DNA from: an uncultured Clostridia bacterium
GTDB taxonomy: Bacteria; Bacillota; Clostridia; Oscillospirales; Ruminococcaceae
NCBI GenBank assembly: GCA_947383835.1
Contig: CANDEV010000006.1
Coordinates: 62,001-126,000 of the forward strand
Length of the DNA stretch: 64,000 nt
Direction: 5' to 3'
Position numbers and translations under genes: made by a program. Below the pieces are notes generated by a model, which searched no databases, had not been told where the DNA came from, and worked only from the letters and a program-made list of their open reading frames with translations. Positions 16,301 through 25,393 of the stretch are shown here, one piece after another. Position 1 is the first letter of the stretch. Each line of letters begins with the position of its first letter.

Positions 16301-18622
16301 CTAAAGACTTTCTACCTCTATCTCGCCCTTTTTCTCACCTATTTTTATTACTGCAACAGGGCTTTCAGCGCTGTTTATGATTGTTTCCGCAATTTTATCC
16401 TCTATATCCGTGCGAATGACCTTGCGTATATCACGTGCGCCAAATTTTTTTCCGTGTGACTTCTCCGCAATCGCAGTCAGAGCCTTTTTACTATACTTCA
16501 AAGTAATGCCCTTTTCTGCAAGAGGTTCTTTCATTTCGTCCAGCATAAGGGCGGCGATCTGTTCATAATTTTCCATAGTAAGCGGGTTGAAAACAATCAC
16601 TTCGTCAATACGGCTCAAAAATTCGGGTCTTAAAAAGTCCGACAGAGCTTTCATTGCCTTTTCTTTGGAAATATCCTTTTCCGTCTTGTTGAAGCCAACG
16701 CCAGTTCCCTTATCGGTAGAGCCTGCATTTGAAGTCATAGCAATAATTGTATTTTCAAAGTTTACGGAACGTCCCTGTGCATCATTTATCTTGCCCTCGT
16801 CAAGGATTTGCAGCAGAATATTCATAACATCGGGATGCGCCTTCTCTATCTCGTCAAACAAAACTACGCTGTAGGGCTTTCTGCGTACCTTTTCGGTAAG
16901 CTGCCCCGCCTCATCATAGCCGACATATCCGGGAGGCGATCCTATAAGCCGCGAAACGCTGTGCTTTTCCATATACTCAGTCATATCAAGACGGATAAGA
17001 GGCTCTGTACCGTCAAAAAGCTCTGAAGCAAGAGTTTTTACAAGCTCCGTTTTTCCCACGCCTGTGGGTCCCACAAATATAAAGGAAGCTGGTCTGCGGC
17101 GTTTTGAAAGCTGAACGCGGGTGCGTTTTATAGCCTTGCTGACAAGCTCTACAGCTTCGTCCTGACCGATAATATGAGTTTTTAATACAGCTTCAAGGTT
17201 TGCAATTTTTGTGTACTCACTTTCGTTTACCTTGCTTGCAGGTATGCCGGTCCAAAGCTCAATTACCTTTGACAGATCGGCTTCGGTAACATAAATATTC
17301 TGTACCTTTTCTTCAAGCTCCGACTTCTCCTTTTCAAGCCGCAGCACATCTGCCTTTGCCTCGGCAATTTTCTCAAAATCCGGTTCGGAAGCTTCTTCCA
17401 TTTCTGTAATGCTTATCTCGGTGTTCACAAGCTTTTCGCAAACCTCATCGTACTCCCCTATCGCCGTGCTTCTTATGCTTGTGCAGGCGCAGGCTTCGTC
17501 CAATAGGTCTATAGCCTTGTCTGGGAGAAATCTGTCATTGATATAACGCTCTGAAAGAACCGCACAGCGTTTCAGAAGTTCATCGGTTATCTTTACACGA
17601 TGATGCTCTTCGTAATATTTTCTTATTCCGAGCAGCACAAACTCAGTCTCCGAAATAGTAGGCTCAACAATTGTAATAGGCTGGAAACGCCGTTCCAACG
17701 CGCTGTCCTTTTCAATATATTTGCGGTATTCCTTAAATGTGGTCGCACCGATAACCTGAACCTCGCCGCGGGAAAGAGCGGGCTTGAGGATATTTGCGGC
17801 ATTCATAGAACCCTCGCTGTCCCCCGCGCCCACAAGATTATGCACCTCGTCAATAAAAAGGATAATATTGCCCTCATTTTTGACCTCTTCAATAAGTCCC
17901 TTTACACGGCTTTCAAACTGCCCTCTGAACTGCGTACCCGCAACAAGAGCGGTAAGATCGAGCAAATGCACCTTTTTACTTTTTAAATTGAACGGTACGT
18001 CCCCCGCTGCAATTTTTTGAGCAATGCCCTCGGCAATGGCTGTCTTACCAACGCCCGGCTCACCGATAAGGCAGGGATTATTTTTCTGACGGCGGGACAA
18101 TATCTGAATAGTCCTCGCTATCTCTTTGTCTCTGCCAATAATATTGTCAAGCTTTCCCTCTTCCGCACGTCCTGTAAGGTTAGTGCAGTAAGCGTCCAAA
18201 AATTTGGTTTTCTTCTTTTTGTCTTTCCTGCTTTTTTCAGATTTTTCCGTACTTTCGTGCTTGGGCTCCGTCCCAAAGCTTGATTCGCCTGTAATATTAT
18301 CACTGTCTGAAATGTTTTTCATTTTGTCGCTGAAGCTTTTAATAGAGCCGCCAAAAAGATTTTGAATAAAGTTCGGGAGCGCGCCCGTACCGCCGTGTTG
18401 GAAAGAGTCGCCGTCCAAAGCCTCGGAAATATCCGTCATCTGATCGGCAAATTCCTCCACCTCGTCGTCGTCAATACCCATTTGATCCATATATTCCCTT
18501 ACCTGCGGGATACCAAGCTCCTTTGCACACACAAGGCATAAGCCCTCATTGCGCTTTTCGTTTCCCTGCATTGCCGTTATAAAAACGACCGCCGTCCTTT
18601 TTTTGCATCTTGTACATAGCAT
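16301..18622 (-). CDS. clpE: ClpE-type AAA+ unfoldase
   Basis: A 773-residue Hsp100 protein that unfolds substrates for the ClpP protease. It opens with a zinc finger (CTRC at 3-6, CLVC at 29-32), the mark of ClpE, then a Glu/Lys-rich linker, AAA domain 1 with GEPGVGKT near residue 190, a coiled-coil middle segment (about 390-440), AAA domain 2 with GPTGVGKT and a GVGFN loop that may dock ClpP. The double Clp-N domain of ClpC is absent. The start was set at the ATG 11 nt after GGAGG; an ATG six codons earlier has no site and that GGAGG lies within its codons. ClpE in Bacillus is heat-inducible; no CtsR box was identified here. Confidence 0.85.
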   Translation of the reverse strand: MLCTRCKKRTAVVFITAMQGNEKRNEGLCLVCAKELGIPQVREYMDQMGIDDDEVEEFADQMTDISEALDGDSFQHGGTGALPNFIQNLFGGSIKSFSDKMKNISDSDNITGESSFGTEPKHESTEKSEKSRKDKKKKTKFLDAYCTNLTGRAEEGKLDNIIGRDKEIARTIQILSRRQKNNPCLIGEPGVGKTAIAEGIAQKIAAGDVPFNLKSKKVHLLDLTALVAGTQFRGQFESRVKGLIEEVKNEGNIILFIDEVHNLVGAGDSEGSMNAANILKPALSRGEVQVIGATTFKEYRKYIEKDSALERRFQPITIVEPTISETEFVLLGIRKYYEEHHRVKITDELLKRCAVLSERYINDRFLPDKAIDLLDEACACTSIRSTAIGEYDEVCEKLVNTEISITEMEEASEPDFEKIAEAKADVLRLEKEKSELEEKVQNIYVTEADLSKVIELWTGIPASKVNESEYTKIANLEAVLKTHIIGQDEAVELVSKAIKRTRVQLSKRRRPASFIFVGPTGVGKTELVKTLASELFDGTEPLIRLDMTEYMEKHSVSRLIGSPPGYVGYDEAGQLTEKVRRKPYSVVLFDEIEKAHPDVMNILLQILDEGKINDAQGRSVNFENTIIAMTSNAGSTDKGTGVGFNKTEKDISKEKAMKALSDFLRPEFLSRIDEVIVFNPLTMENYEQIAALMLDEMKEPLAEKGITLKYSKKALTAIAEKSHGKKFGARDIRKVIRTDIEDKIAETIINSAESPVAVIKIGEKKGEIEVESL

Positions 18623-18645
18623 ATCGCTGCTGTCCTCCATATCTT

Positions 18646-19521
18646 CTATTTCAGTATCAAAGACATCAGAAAAAAAGTTCCGTTATAAAGCCATTTGAAA
18701 ACAATGGTTTCTGATATCATATCTGCATTAATATATTCATTCGCACCACCTGTCAACTTTACGAATATGCTGACAGCGAAGCACATTACCGCAATTGCCA
18801 AAAGGCTTTGGAGCAAACCCATGATTCCGCCGAGAAAGCTGTCCGCCGAACGAACCGCAGGGATTTTGCGTATAAATCCTGCCGCTCTTGAAATTATGGC
18901 AAAAATAATAAGAGTTACTCCAAATGTAACGGCAAATAATGCTGCGCTCACTGTTTTCATCATAAGCGGACGCACTATTTCTCTTTCAATAATTTCGGTT
19001 ATGGACTGTTTTTCTGCCGTTATAAGCTCCGGAAGCTTTTGATTTTCAATGTTGACTTCTTTAATGTAAGCCTCTGCGCCGTTTACGACCTCATCGGGAA
19101 GTATTCCCGAAAAAGTATCTGTAAGAAGCTGACAGTAACTTATAAATACACTATTAAGTGTATCACGAAATTTTTCATCCGTCAAGACCTTTTCATAAGC
19201 CTCTCCTCCCGATATGAGCATATCAAGCTGTTCATCGTCAAGCTCCGCGCCGTTTTCCGAAAGTATCTTTCCCAAACTTTCGGGGGTAAGGTAGGTTTCG
19301 GAAAGCTCCTCCGCCTTTGTCTCCATAGCCGACATAACTAAAGGCTTCACAAAGCTTTCGTATATATATTCGTCTGCCGCGTTGCTTACAAAAACAGCCG
19401 CCGCAAATGCTGCAATATACCCTATAAGGGAGATAAGCATTCTTACCGCACCCTTGCGAGAGCCAACAAATACAAATATGATTATTACTGCCGCAGCGGC
19501 AATATCCAAAGCATAGTTCAA
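18646..19521 (-). CDS. CvpA-family membrane protein
   Basis: A 291-residue protein with about four membrane helices: two near the N terminus (including IIFVFVGSRKGAVRMLISLIG), then an extracytoplasmic helical insert of roughly 130 residues rich in Glu and Leu, and two more after residue 190 (VRSADSFLGGIMGLLQSLL). The G-x-x-x-G pattern after the first helix and the RSADSFLGG stretch are typical of CvpA proteins. The family has unclear function, linked to envelope stress and secretion. The gene lies between a DUF5711-like gene and clpE with short gaps. Confidence 0.75.
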   Translation of the reverse strand: MNYALDIAAAAVIIIFVFVGSRKGAVRMLISLIGYIAAFAAAVFVSNAADEYIYESFVKPLVMSAMETKAEELSETYLTPESLGKILSENGAELDDEQLDMLISGGEAYEKVLTDEKFRDTLNSVFISYCQLLTDTFSGILPDEVVNGAEAYIKEVNIENQKLPELITAEKQSITEIIEREIVRPLMMKTVSAALFAVTFGVTLIIFAIISRAAGFIRKIPAVRSADSFLGGIMGLLQSLLAIAVMCFAVSIFVKLTGGANEYINADMISETIVFKWLYNGTFFLMSLILK

Positions 19522-19547
19522 ATAATTCAGACCTTTTTACGTGAATT

Positions 19548-20738
19548 TTAATTGTAATCTATCCTGTTAATTTCGTCATAGCCGAGTAAGTAAATATAGC
19601 TCCCCACACGGCAGAAATCATTGTAGTCCGTGTCAAGCTGAACTGATGAAAGCGGCTCGCCGTCAGCGGTGCAGGACTCAATACCGTCCCTGCTCTGCAT
19701 ATATACAGTATTCCCGCTTACCTGAACGTTAAGTACCTCATAACCTAGATTTTTTTCGCTTACCGTCCCATTAAGACAGTCTATTATAACAAGATCGGAG
19801 CTTCTGCGTTCATCATTTTTAAATATCATTGCCGCAATGCTGCCGTCAGAGGAGTAATCCGCAAGCTGACGCTTATATTCATAGCTGTCGCTAAAATTTC
19901 CGTTTTCATCATAGTAAGCGCACATTGTATCTCCAAAAATAATTATGCTGCTGTCCCCATAGCGTCTAACAGACAGAGCAAGCGTTTGTATGTCGTCCGT
20001 CTGCCAAACAGGAATAGGACTTCCCTCGTCGTCATAGTCTACCTTGTCAAAACGGTAATAAAGTATGTTTGATACGATAAAGCCGCCGCGTGTGCCAATA
20101 GTTGTTATATAACATCCGCTGCTGTCGGAATTAAAAGTTATATCAATAATCCTTGAAACAGAACGGTAATTAAAAATATTCTTTCCCGAGGCGTCATATA
20201 CCATAAGAACCGAGGGATATTTTTCGCTTTTTGTAACAACCGCCGCAATATCGTTATTTCCGAGCCTTGCAAGTAAAATAGGTTCTTCTGTGGATTTACT
20301 GTAAACATTTTTGTATTTGCTGTAAAGTCCGAAGCTTTTACCACCCAGATCGTAAAGCAGAGCCTTTTTGTTAAACGCCGTCATAATGGGTCTTGAAAAG
20401 GTATGCTGTGCAGAATATATCATTTTTCCATCATCATTGTAAACGAAGAAATGCGAATCATCAACAATTGCTATGCTATTGTCAAGAGGCAGCAGATTAT
20501 AGCTTGCGCCGCCCTCTATAGAAATAGGAAACTCACCCTCGGCAAGATCTGCGGTATTTTCCTTTGCGGGAATTTTTGTCAGTATTCCGTCCAGCTTCGG
20601 ATACCATAGATCTTTAGTAAAAGCTACCGCCGCTACCGCTCCGGCGATCACAAGGATAATAATAAGCTTTTTAAGAAAGCTCAGCGCTTTTTTCTTTTTT
20701 CTGTTTTTACGAAGCATTGATACGTCTGTAACAGCCAC
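19548..20738 (-). CDS. DUF5711-like anchored beta-propeller protein
   Basis: A 396-residue protein with a basic N terminus (RKNRKKKKALSFLKK), one membrane helix around residues 25-42 and a long extracytoplasmic portion of repeated beta-rich units such as SIAIVDDSHFFVYNDDGK and DGSIAAMIFKND. That pattern suggests a beta-propeller, and the arrangement matches the DUF5711 family of Clostridia, whose function is unknown. Proximity to cvpA suggests an envelope role. No catalytic residues were recognised. Confidence 0.65.
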   Translation of the reverse strand: MAVTDVSMLRKNRKKKKALSFLKKLIIILVIAGAVAAVAFTKDLWYPKLDGILTKIPAKENTADLAEGEFPISIEGGASYNLLPLDNSIAIVDDSHFFVYNDDGKMIYSAQHTFSRPIMTAFNKKALLYDLGGKSFGLYSKYKNVYSKSTEEPILLARLGNNDIAAVVTKSEKYPSVLMVYDASGKNIFNYRSVSRIIDITFNSDSSGCYITTIGTRGGFIVSNILYYRFDKVDYDDEGSPIPVWQTDDIQTLALSVRRYGDSSIIIFGDTMCAYYDENGNFSDSYEYKRQLADYSSDGSIAAMIFKNDERRSSDLVIIDCLNGTVSEKNLGYEVLNVQVSGNTVYMQSRDGIESCTADGEPLSSVQLDTDYNDFCRVGSYIYLLGYDEINRIDYN

Positions 20739-20762
20739 GCTAAGCCCTCCAATTAAATAAAA

Positions 20763-21497
20763 TCAATAAAAAACCTTGTTAAGATAAAGTCCCTGCGCTT
20801 GAATGGTCTTTCCCGCAAGGCTTCTGTCCTTAGCTTCAAGTATTTTAGGTATCGCATCGCAAGGGAGCTTTCCCTCATTTATAAAGATAAGAGTACCAAC
20901 CATCACCCTAACCATATTATACAAAAATCCGTCGCCTTTTACAATAAGTTTCACCAAATTTTCACATTGCTGTACCTTAAAATACTCTATAGTCCTTACA
21001 GTATTTTCCTTTAGATTGGCAGTTCCGCAAAAAGAAGTAAAATCATGAGTACCAATAAAATCCTGCGCCGCTTTCTCGATAAGAAGCAGATCTATGGGAA
21101 ACGGATAGTGCAAAGCTCTGTCCGCGAGAAATGGATCTTTGCTCTGCCTGTTGAGTATAAGGTACTCATATTCCTTTGCTATGCAGGAATACCGCGCATG
21201 AAAATCCGCGGAAACTTCCTCGCAGCTTAAAATTGAAATATCGTCCGGGAGAATGGAATTCATACCCCTTATAATATTATTGCAGGGAATACCGTGTGCC
21301 GTTTCAAACGAAAAGCAGTACTCATTGGCGTGAACTCCCGTATCCGTCCGTGAACAGCCGTTTATCTTAACCTCGCCGTTTGTCAGCATAGACAGCTTTT
21401 CTTCAAGTACATTCTGTACTCCCACAGCGTTTTCCTGCCGTTGAAACCCATGATAAGCCGTGCCGCAGTAAGCCGTTATAACTTTTAAATTTCTCAT
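20763..21497 (-). CDS. truA: tRNA pseudouridine(38-40) synthase
   Basis: A 244-residue enzyme that isomerises uridines 38-40 in the anticodon stem-loop. The catalytic aspartate is in CSRTDTGVHA, and the YCGTAYHGFQRQ start, RDRSLAGKTIQAQGL and the FLYNMVRVMVGTL motif are characteristic. The ATG selected opens MRNLKV; an alternative seven codons upstream overlaps the end of ecfT. The adjacency of ecfT and truA is common in Firmicutes, where the order ecfA1-ecfA2-ecfT-truA is conserved next to ribosomal operons. Confidence 0.93.
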   Translation of the reverse strand: MRNLKVITAYCGTAYHGFQRQENAVGVQNVLEEKLSMLTNGEVKINGCSRTDTGVHANEYCFSFETAHGIPCNNIIRGMNSILPDDISILSCEEVSADFHARYSCIAKEYEYLILNRQSKDPFLADRALHYPFPIDLLLIEKAAQDFIGTHDFTSFCGTANLKENTVRTIEYFKVQQCENLVKLIVKGDGFLYNMVRVMVGTLIFINEGKLPCDAIPKILEAKDRSLAGKTIQAQGLYLNKVFY

Positions 21498-21502
21498 AAG
21501 CG

Positions 21503-22306
21503 TCAACCCGTCATGCAATTTATAACCAGCACGATATTAAGGAACATTATCGAAAGTCCCAGCGCAAAGTAATCCCCGCCTCCGGAATGAAGCTGCCTAA
21601 GTCTCGTCCTGCCGTCGCCACCCTGATAGCAGCGGCACTCCATTGCCACTGCAAGCTCCTCCGCGCGTCTGAACGCTGACACAAAAAGTGGTATCAGTAT
21701 AGGGGTAAGGGCTTTTGCCCGCTGTAAAAGGCTGCCACTTTCCATGTCCGCTCCCCTTGCCTTTTGGGCGGACATTATTTTGTCAGTTTCCTCGATAAGT
21801 GTGGGAATAAACCGCAGCGCAATAGTCATCATCATGGCAAGCTCGTGAACAGGAAGCTTTACCCTTTTAAGGGGTGAAAGCAGCCGCTCGATAGCGTCAG
21901 TAAGAGTTATCGGGGAAGTTGTGTAGGTCAGCAGGGAGCTTCCCATAATAAGAGCAACTATCCTGATTATCATAAATGCGCTGGTGCGGAGACCCTCCTC
22001 GGTCACTTTCAGAAAGCCCAGTTTGAAAATTACAACGCCGTCCAAAAAGAAAATATTAAGCACCGACGTAAAAATAATTATTGGAATTATCGGTTTCAAG
22101 CTTTTCAGCATAAGCTTCAACGGTATTTTCGACAGCAGAAAGCTCATTATGAGGAAAACTATTCCAACTGACATGGCAATAAATCCGTCCGCCGAAAAAA
22201 GCATGGCAATAAAAACTCCGGTAATGATTATTTTAAAACGCGGATCAAGCTTGTGAACGACCGACTTTCCCGGGAAATACTGCCCTATAGTGATGTCTTT
22301 AAGCAT
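21503..22306 (-). CDS. ecfT: ECF transporter transmembrane subunit EcfT
   Basis: A 267-residue membrane scaffold that links the two ATPases to substrate-binding S components for vitamins or metals. Several hydrophobic helices are followed by the two coupling motifs: QKARGADMESG (the Ala-Arg-Gly type) and AMECRCYQGGDGRTRL, in which the second motif has Cys-Arg-Cys instead of the usual Ala-Arg-Gly. The start ATG overlaps the ecfA2 stop and follows GGGGTGAG. No S subunit is encoded in the window. Confidence 0.9.
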   Translation of the reverse strand: MLKDITIGQYFPGKSVVHKLDPRFKIIITGVFIAMLFSADGFIAMSVGIVFLIMSFLLSKIPLKLMLKSLKPIIPIIIFTSVLNIFFLDGVVIFKLGFLKVTEEGLRTSAFMIIRIVALIMGSSLLTYTTSPITLTDAIERLLSPLKRVKLPVHELAMMMTIALRFIPTLIEETDKIMSAQKARGADMESGSLLQRAKALTPILIPLFVSAFRRAEELAVAMECRCYQGGDGRTRLRQLHSGGGDYFALGLSIMFLNIVLVINCMTG

Positions 22307-23168
22307 GGAGCTCACCCCACTTTTCAAGGTATTCCAAAATGGTTTTTTTGGCAAATTCGGTGGTGTACACGTCCGTGCGTATGTCTATGCCGCTTTGCTT
22401 CAAACGGTTAAAAACACGGGTTATCTGCGGTACGGCAAGACCTATCTCTGTAAGCTCCTCAGCCCGCTTGAAAACCTCGGGAGTGTCCTCATAGCAGAAA
22501 ACCCGTGCCTTGTTCATAACGAGGATTTTATCAGCAAATTTTGCCACGTCCTCCATGCTGTGGGAAACCAAAAGCACCGTTGATTTTTTCTGCCTGTGGT
22601 ACTCCTGTATTTGCCCTAAAATTTTATCCCTGCCCTTTGGATCGAGCCCTGCAGTAGGCTCGTCCAGTATGAGAACTTTCGGCTCCATCGCCATAACTCC
22701 CGCGATAGCCACGCGGCGCTTCTGTCCCCCGGAAAGCTCGAATGGAGATTTATCAAGATTTTCCTTGTGAAGCCCCACAAGCTCAGCAGTCTCCCTTATT
22801 CTGCGGTCTATCTCCTCGTCAGAAAGCCCCATGTTTTTTGGACCGAAAGCAATATCCTTGTACACCGTTTCCTCAAAGATCTGATACTCGGGGTACTGAA
22901 AAACAAGTCCCACCTTAAAGCGGACGTCACGGATTTTCACGTCCTTGCTCCAAATGTCTTCGCCATCTATTATCACCTTGCCCGAAGTGGGCTTGACAAG
23001 ACCGTTAAGGTGCTGTATAAGTGTGGACTTTCCCGAACCTGTATGCCCTATTATTCCCACAAATTCGCCCTCGTCTATATCAAGGCTGACATTGTCCACA
23101 GCGGTTTTCTCAAAGGGAGTGCCTATGCTGTAAGTATAGGTAAGATTTTCAGTTTTGATTACAGCCAT
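22299..23168 (-). CDS. ecfA2: ECF transporter ATPase EcfA2
   Basis: The second ATPase subunit of the group II ECF transporter, 289 residues. It has Walker A GHTGSGKST, Q-loop VFQYPEYQIFEETV, signature LSGGQKRRVAIAG, Walker B VLILDEPTAGLDPKG and the switch histidine in LLVSHSMEDV. It pairs with EcfA1 as a heterodimer beneath EcfT, and S components are exchanged by the shared module. The stop overlaps the ecfT start by eight bases. Confidence 0.94.
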   Translation of the reverse strand: MAVIKTENLTYTYSIGTPFEKTAVDNVSLDIDEGEFVGIIGHTGSGKSTLIQHLNGLVKPTSGKVIIDGEDIWSKDVKIRDVRFKVGLVFQYPEYQIFEETVYKDIAFGPKNMGLSDEEIDRRIRETAELVGLHKENLDKSPFELSGGQKRRVAIAGVMAMEPKVLILDEPTAGLDPKGRDKILGQIQEYHRQKKSTVLLVSHSMEDVAKFADKILVMNKARVFCYEDTPEVFKRAEELTEIGLAVPQITRVFNRLKQSGIDIRTDVYTTEFAKKTILEYLEKWGELHA

Positions 23169-23186
23169 TTTCCGTTTCCTTTCCTC

Positions 23187-24062
23187 TTAATGTTTTTGCT
23201 CCCCCGTCAGCAGCTTGATAAGCGCCTCCGCACATTCTTCCTCGTCAATAATATGAGTGTCGGAGGGAAGTCCGCTCTGTCCCAAAAGATACATAAGCTC
23301 CGTTACCTGCGGCACGTCCAATCCGATTTTTTTCATAAGCTCAACGTTGGAGAAAACCTCTCTCGGAACGTTGTCCAAAATAATTTCTCCGTTATCCATA
23401 ACAACTATCCTGTCCGCCTGCGCAGCCTCGTCCATATAGTGAGTTATAAGCACTATCGTTATCCCAAATTCGCGGTTTAGCTTGCGGATTGTCCTCATAA
23501 CACTTCTCCTGCCGTGAGGGTCAAGCATTGCCGTCGGCTCGTCAAGAACTATGCAGTCGGGACGCATGGCGATTATTCCCGCAATGGCGACCCTTTGCTT
23601 CTGTCCCCCCGAAAGCTGGCTGGGAGAATGCTCGCGGTACTCATACATTCCCACTGATTTCAAAGCGTCGTCCACACGCTCCCGCATTTCGTCGGGCGGA
23701 ACTCCTAAATTTTCAAGAGCAAAAGCAACGTCCTCCTCAACAATTGTGGCAACTATCTGATTGTCGGGGTTCTGGAAGACCATTCCCACCCGCTGGCGTA
23801 TGTCGAAAAGCCTTTCCTCGTCGGAAGTATCGATACCGTCCACATAGACCTTTCCGCCGCATGGCAAAAGGATAGCGTTCATATGCTTTGCAATTGTGGA
23901 TTTGCCCGAACCGTTATGCCCGAGAATGGCGGTAAATTCTCCCTTTTTTATTTCAAGATAAACACCCTTAAGCACCTGCTTTACCGGGGCGTTCTCATTT
24001 TCCTCAAACTCATTTGAATAGTGGAAATCCACGTTTTCCGCCGAAATAATTTTTTCCTGCAT
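23187..24062 (-). CDS. ecfA1: ECF transporter ATPase EcfA1
   Basis: The first ATPase subunit, 291 residues: Walker A GHNGSGKST, Q-loop VFQNPDNQIVATIVEED, signature LSGGQKQRVAIAG, Walker B CIVLDEPTAMLDPHG and the switch segment VLITHYMDEAAQADR. The ATG follows AAAGGAAA; a longer reading with 18 extra Cys-rich residues lies over the upstream tiny gene and is not convincing. It heads the ECF module. Confidence 0.93.
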   Translation of the reverse strand: MQEKIISAENVDFHYSNEFEENENAPVKQVLKGVYLEIKKGEFTAILGHNGSGKSTIAKHMNAILLPCGGKVYVDGIDTSDEERLFDIRQRVGMVFQNPDNQIVATIVEEDVAFALENLGVPPDEMRERVDDALKSVGMYEYREHSPSQLSGGQKQRVAIAGIIAMRPDCIVLDEPTAMLDPHGRRSVMRTIRKLNREFGITIVLITHYMDEAAQADRIVVMDNGEIILDNVPREVFSNVELMKKIGLDVPQVTELMYLLGQSGLPSDTHIIDEEECAEALIKLLTGEQKH

Positions 24063-24084
24063 AATACTTTCCTTTTCTGATTTT

Positions 24085-24249
24085 TTACAGAATAAGCAGC
24101 AGTACCCCTGCCGCAATATAAACGATACGCATAATAACCGTGCCCGCGCCTTTCAGCGGGATACCTCTGATACGGTAGAAAATTTCCTGCCTTGAAATTC
24201 CCGCGTATATAAGAATTATTCCCAAAACAAGCCGTACAAGCATTTTCAC
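24085..24249 (-). CDS. Tiny two-helix membrane protein
   Basis: A 54-residue protein starting at a GTG, 7 nt after GGAGG (an ATG two codons later is an alternative start at 24243). It consists of a membrane helix (LVLGIILIYAGIS), a polar loop with YRIRGIPLKGAG, and a second helix (IVYIAAGVLLLIL). The layout and the YR-x-x-G-x-PL loop resemble the next gene upstream, so the two are likely paralogues. No function can be assigned. It lies 22 nt before ecfA1. Confidence 0.6.
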   Translation of the reverse strand: MKMLVRLVLGIILIYAGISRQEIFYRIRGIPLKGAGTVIMRIVYIAAGVLLLIL

Positions 24250-24287
24250 ACAAACGCCTCCAATAAAGGCGCAGGGAGCGTTCGCTC

Positions 24288-24488
24288 CTACATTTCCGAA
24301 AACAGCTCTATACCGCTTATAAAAGCCACTAACAGCAAAACCGCGCCTACAATAATATAGGTTATCCTCACTGTTTTGACTTCCTTTTCAGATAGCGGCG
24401 TACCCATTTTTGACCTGTACGCTCTGCCTTTTTTGACAATTCCCGTAACTATTAAATATATTCCTGCTGCCAATGCAAAAAATGGCAT
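24288..24488 (-). CDS. Small two-helix membrane protein
   Basis: A 66-residue protein with helix one (FFALAAGIYLIVTGIV), a basic loop (KKGRAYRSKMGTPLSEKE) and helix two (YIIVGAVLLLVAFISGI). The start is at MPFFAL; 26 codons upstream of it overlap the methyltransferase gene and lack a ribosome site. It sits between the rRNA methyltransferase-like gene and the related tiny protein. Function unknown. Confidence 0.68.
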   Translation of the reverse strand: MPFFALAAGIYLIVTGIVKKGRAYRSKMGTPLSEKEVKTVRITYIIVGAVLLLVAFISGIELFSEM

Positions 24489-24498
24489 TTTTATTACC

Positions 24499-25374
24499 TC
24501 AATTTTGTTTATTCGTTTCAAATATCGCCGTTGAACCGCAAGGCAGTACCCCACCGCTTGCTTCAACCGGCAAGCCTATTTCGTCCGCCGAAACAGTGCC
24601 ACCGAATTTTTCGCCAACCGTCTCTTTGAGAATATACGCCATTACCGAGGGCGAAAGCCCCGTTGTATAGCTGTTCAGCAGGAAGAAAAGCGGCTTGTCG
24701 CTTAGTACGCCAACGCACAGCTTAACCAAATCATAAATGCTGTCCTCCAGCTTCCACACTTCGCCTGTGGGACCTCTGCCGTATGAGGGCGGATCCATTA
24801 TGACCGCGTCGTAACGTCTCCCGCGCTTGATTTCACGAGCGACAAATTTTTCACAGTCGTCCACTATCCAGCGTATTGGCTTTTCGGAAAGTCCGCTTGC
24901 CGCCGCGTTGTCCCTTGCCCATTGCACCATGCCCTTGGACGCGTCAACGTGGCATACGCTTGCCCCAGCGTTTGCACAGGCAAGAGTTGCTCCTCCGGTA
25001 TAGGCAAAAAGGTTAAGAACGTTTATAGGTCTGCCTGCGGAACGTATGAGACCGTCCATATAATCCCAGTTTACCGCCTGTTCGGGAAAAAGCCCCGTGT
25101 GCTTAAAGCCAGTTGGACGTATGTTAAATTTCAAATCGCCGTACCCTATGACCCAGCTTTCGGGAATTTTCTTTTTGAAAGACCACTGTCCTCCGCCCCT
25201 TTCGGAACGGTGATAATGCCCGTGAGCGGAGTCCCAAAGAGGGGACTTTTTTTCTGTTTTCCATATTATCTGCGGGTCAGGTCGAATAAGTGAAATATCT
25301 TTCCAAAGCTCCAGCTTTTCGCCGTCCGTACAGTCTATAAGACGGTAATCCGTCCAATTTTCGGTAATTCTCAT
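24499..25374 (-). CDS. RlmI/RlmK-like SAM-dependent methyltransferase
   Basis: A 291-residue class I methyltransferase. The SAM-binding motif is VLNLFAYTGGATLACANAG (near 120), the acidic ribose-binding residue follows in VCHVDASKGM, and the catalytic loop is MDPPSYGRGP. This combination marks the RlmI/RlmK group that methylates 23S rRNA, but the N-terminal PUA domain of RlmI is absent, so the exact target is uncertain. The gene follows a P-loop kinase by 19 nt. Confidence 0.82.
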   Translation of the reverse strand: MRITENWTDYRLIDCTDGEKLELWKDISLIRPDPQIIWKTEKKSPLWDSAHGHYHRSERGGGQWSFKKKIPESWVIGYGDLKFNIRPTGFKHTGLFPEQAVNWDYMDGLIRSAGRPINVLNLFAYTGGATLACANAGASVCHVDASKGMVQWARDNAAASGLSEKPIRWIVDDCEKFVAREIKRGRRYDAVIMDPPSYGRGPTGEVWKLEDSIYDLVKLCVGVLSDKPLFFLLNSYTTGLSPSVMAYILKETVGEKFGGTVSADEIGLPVEASGGVLPCGSTAIFETNKQN

Positions 25375-25393
25375 TTTTCTTTCCTCTGTAAAT

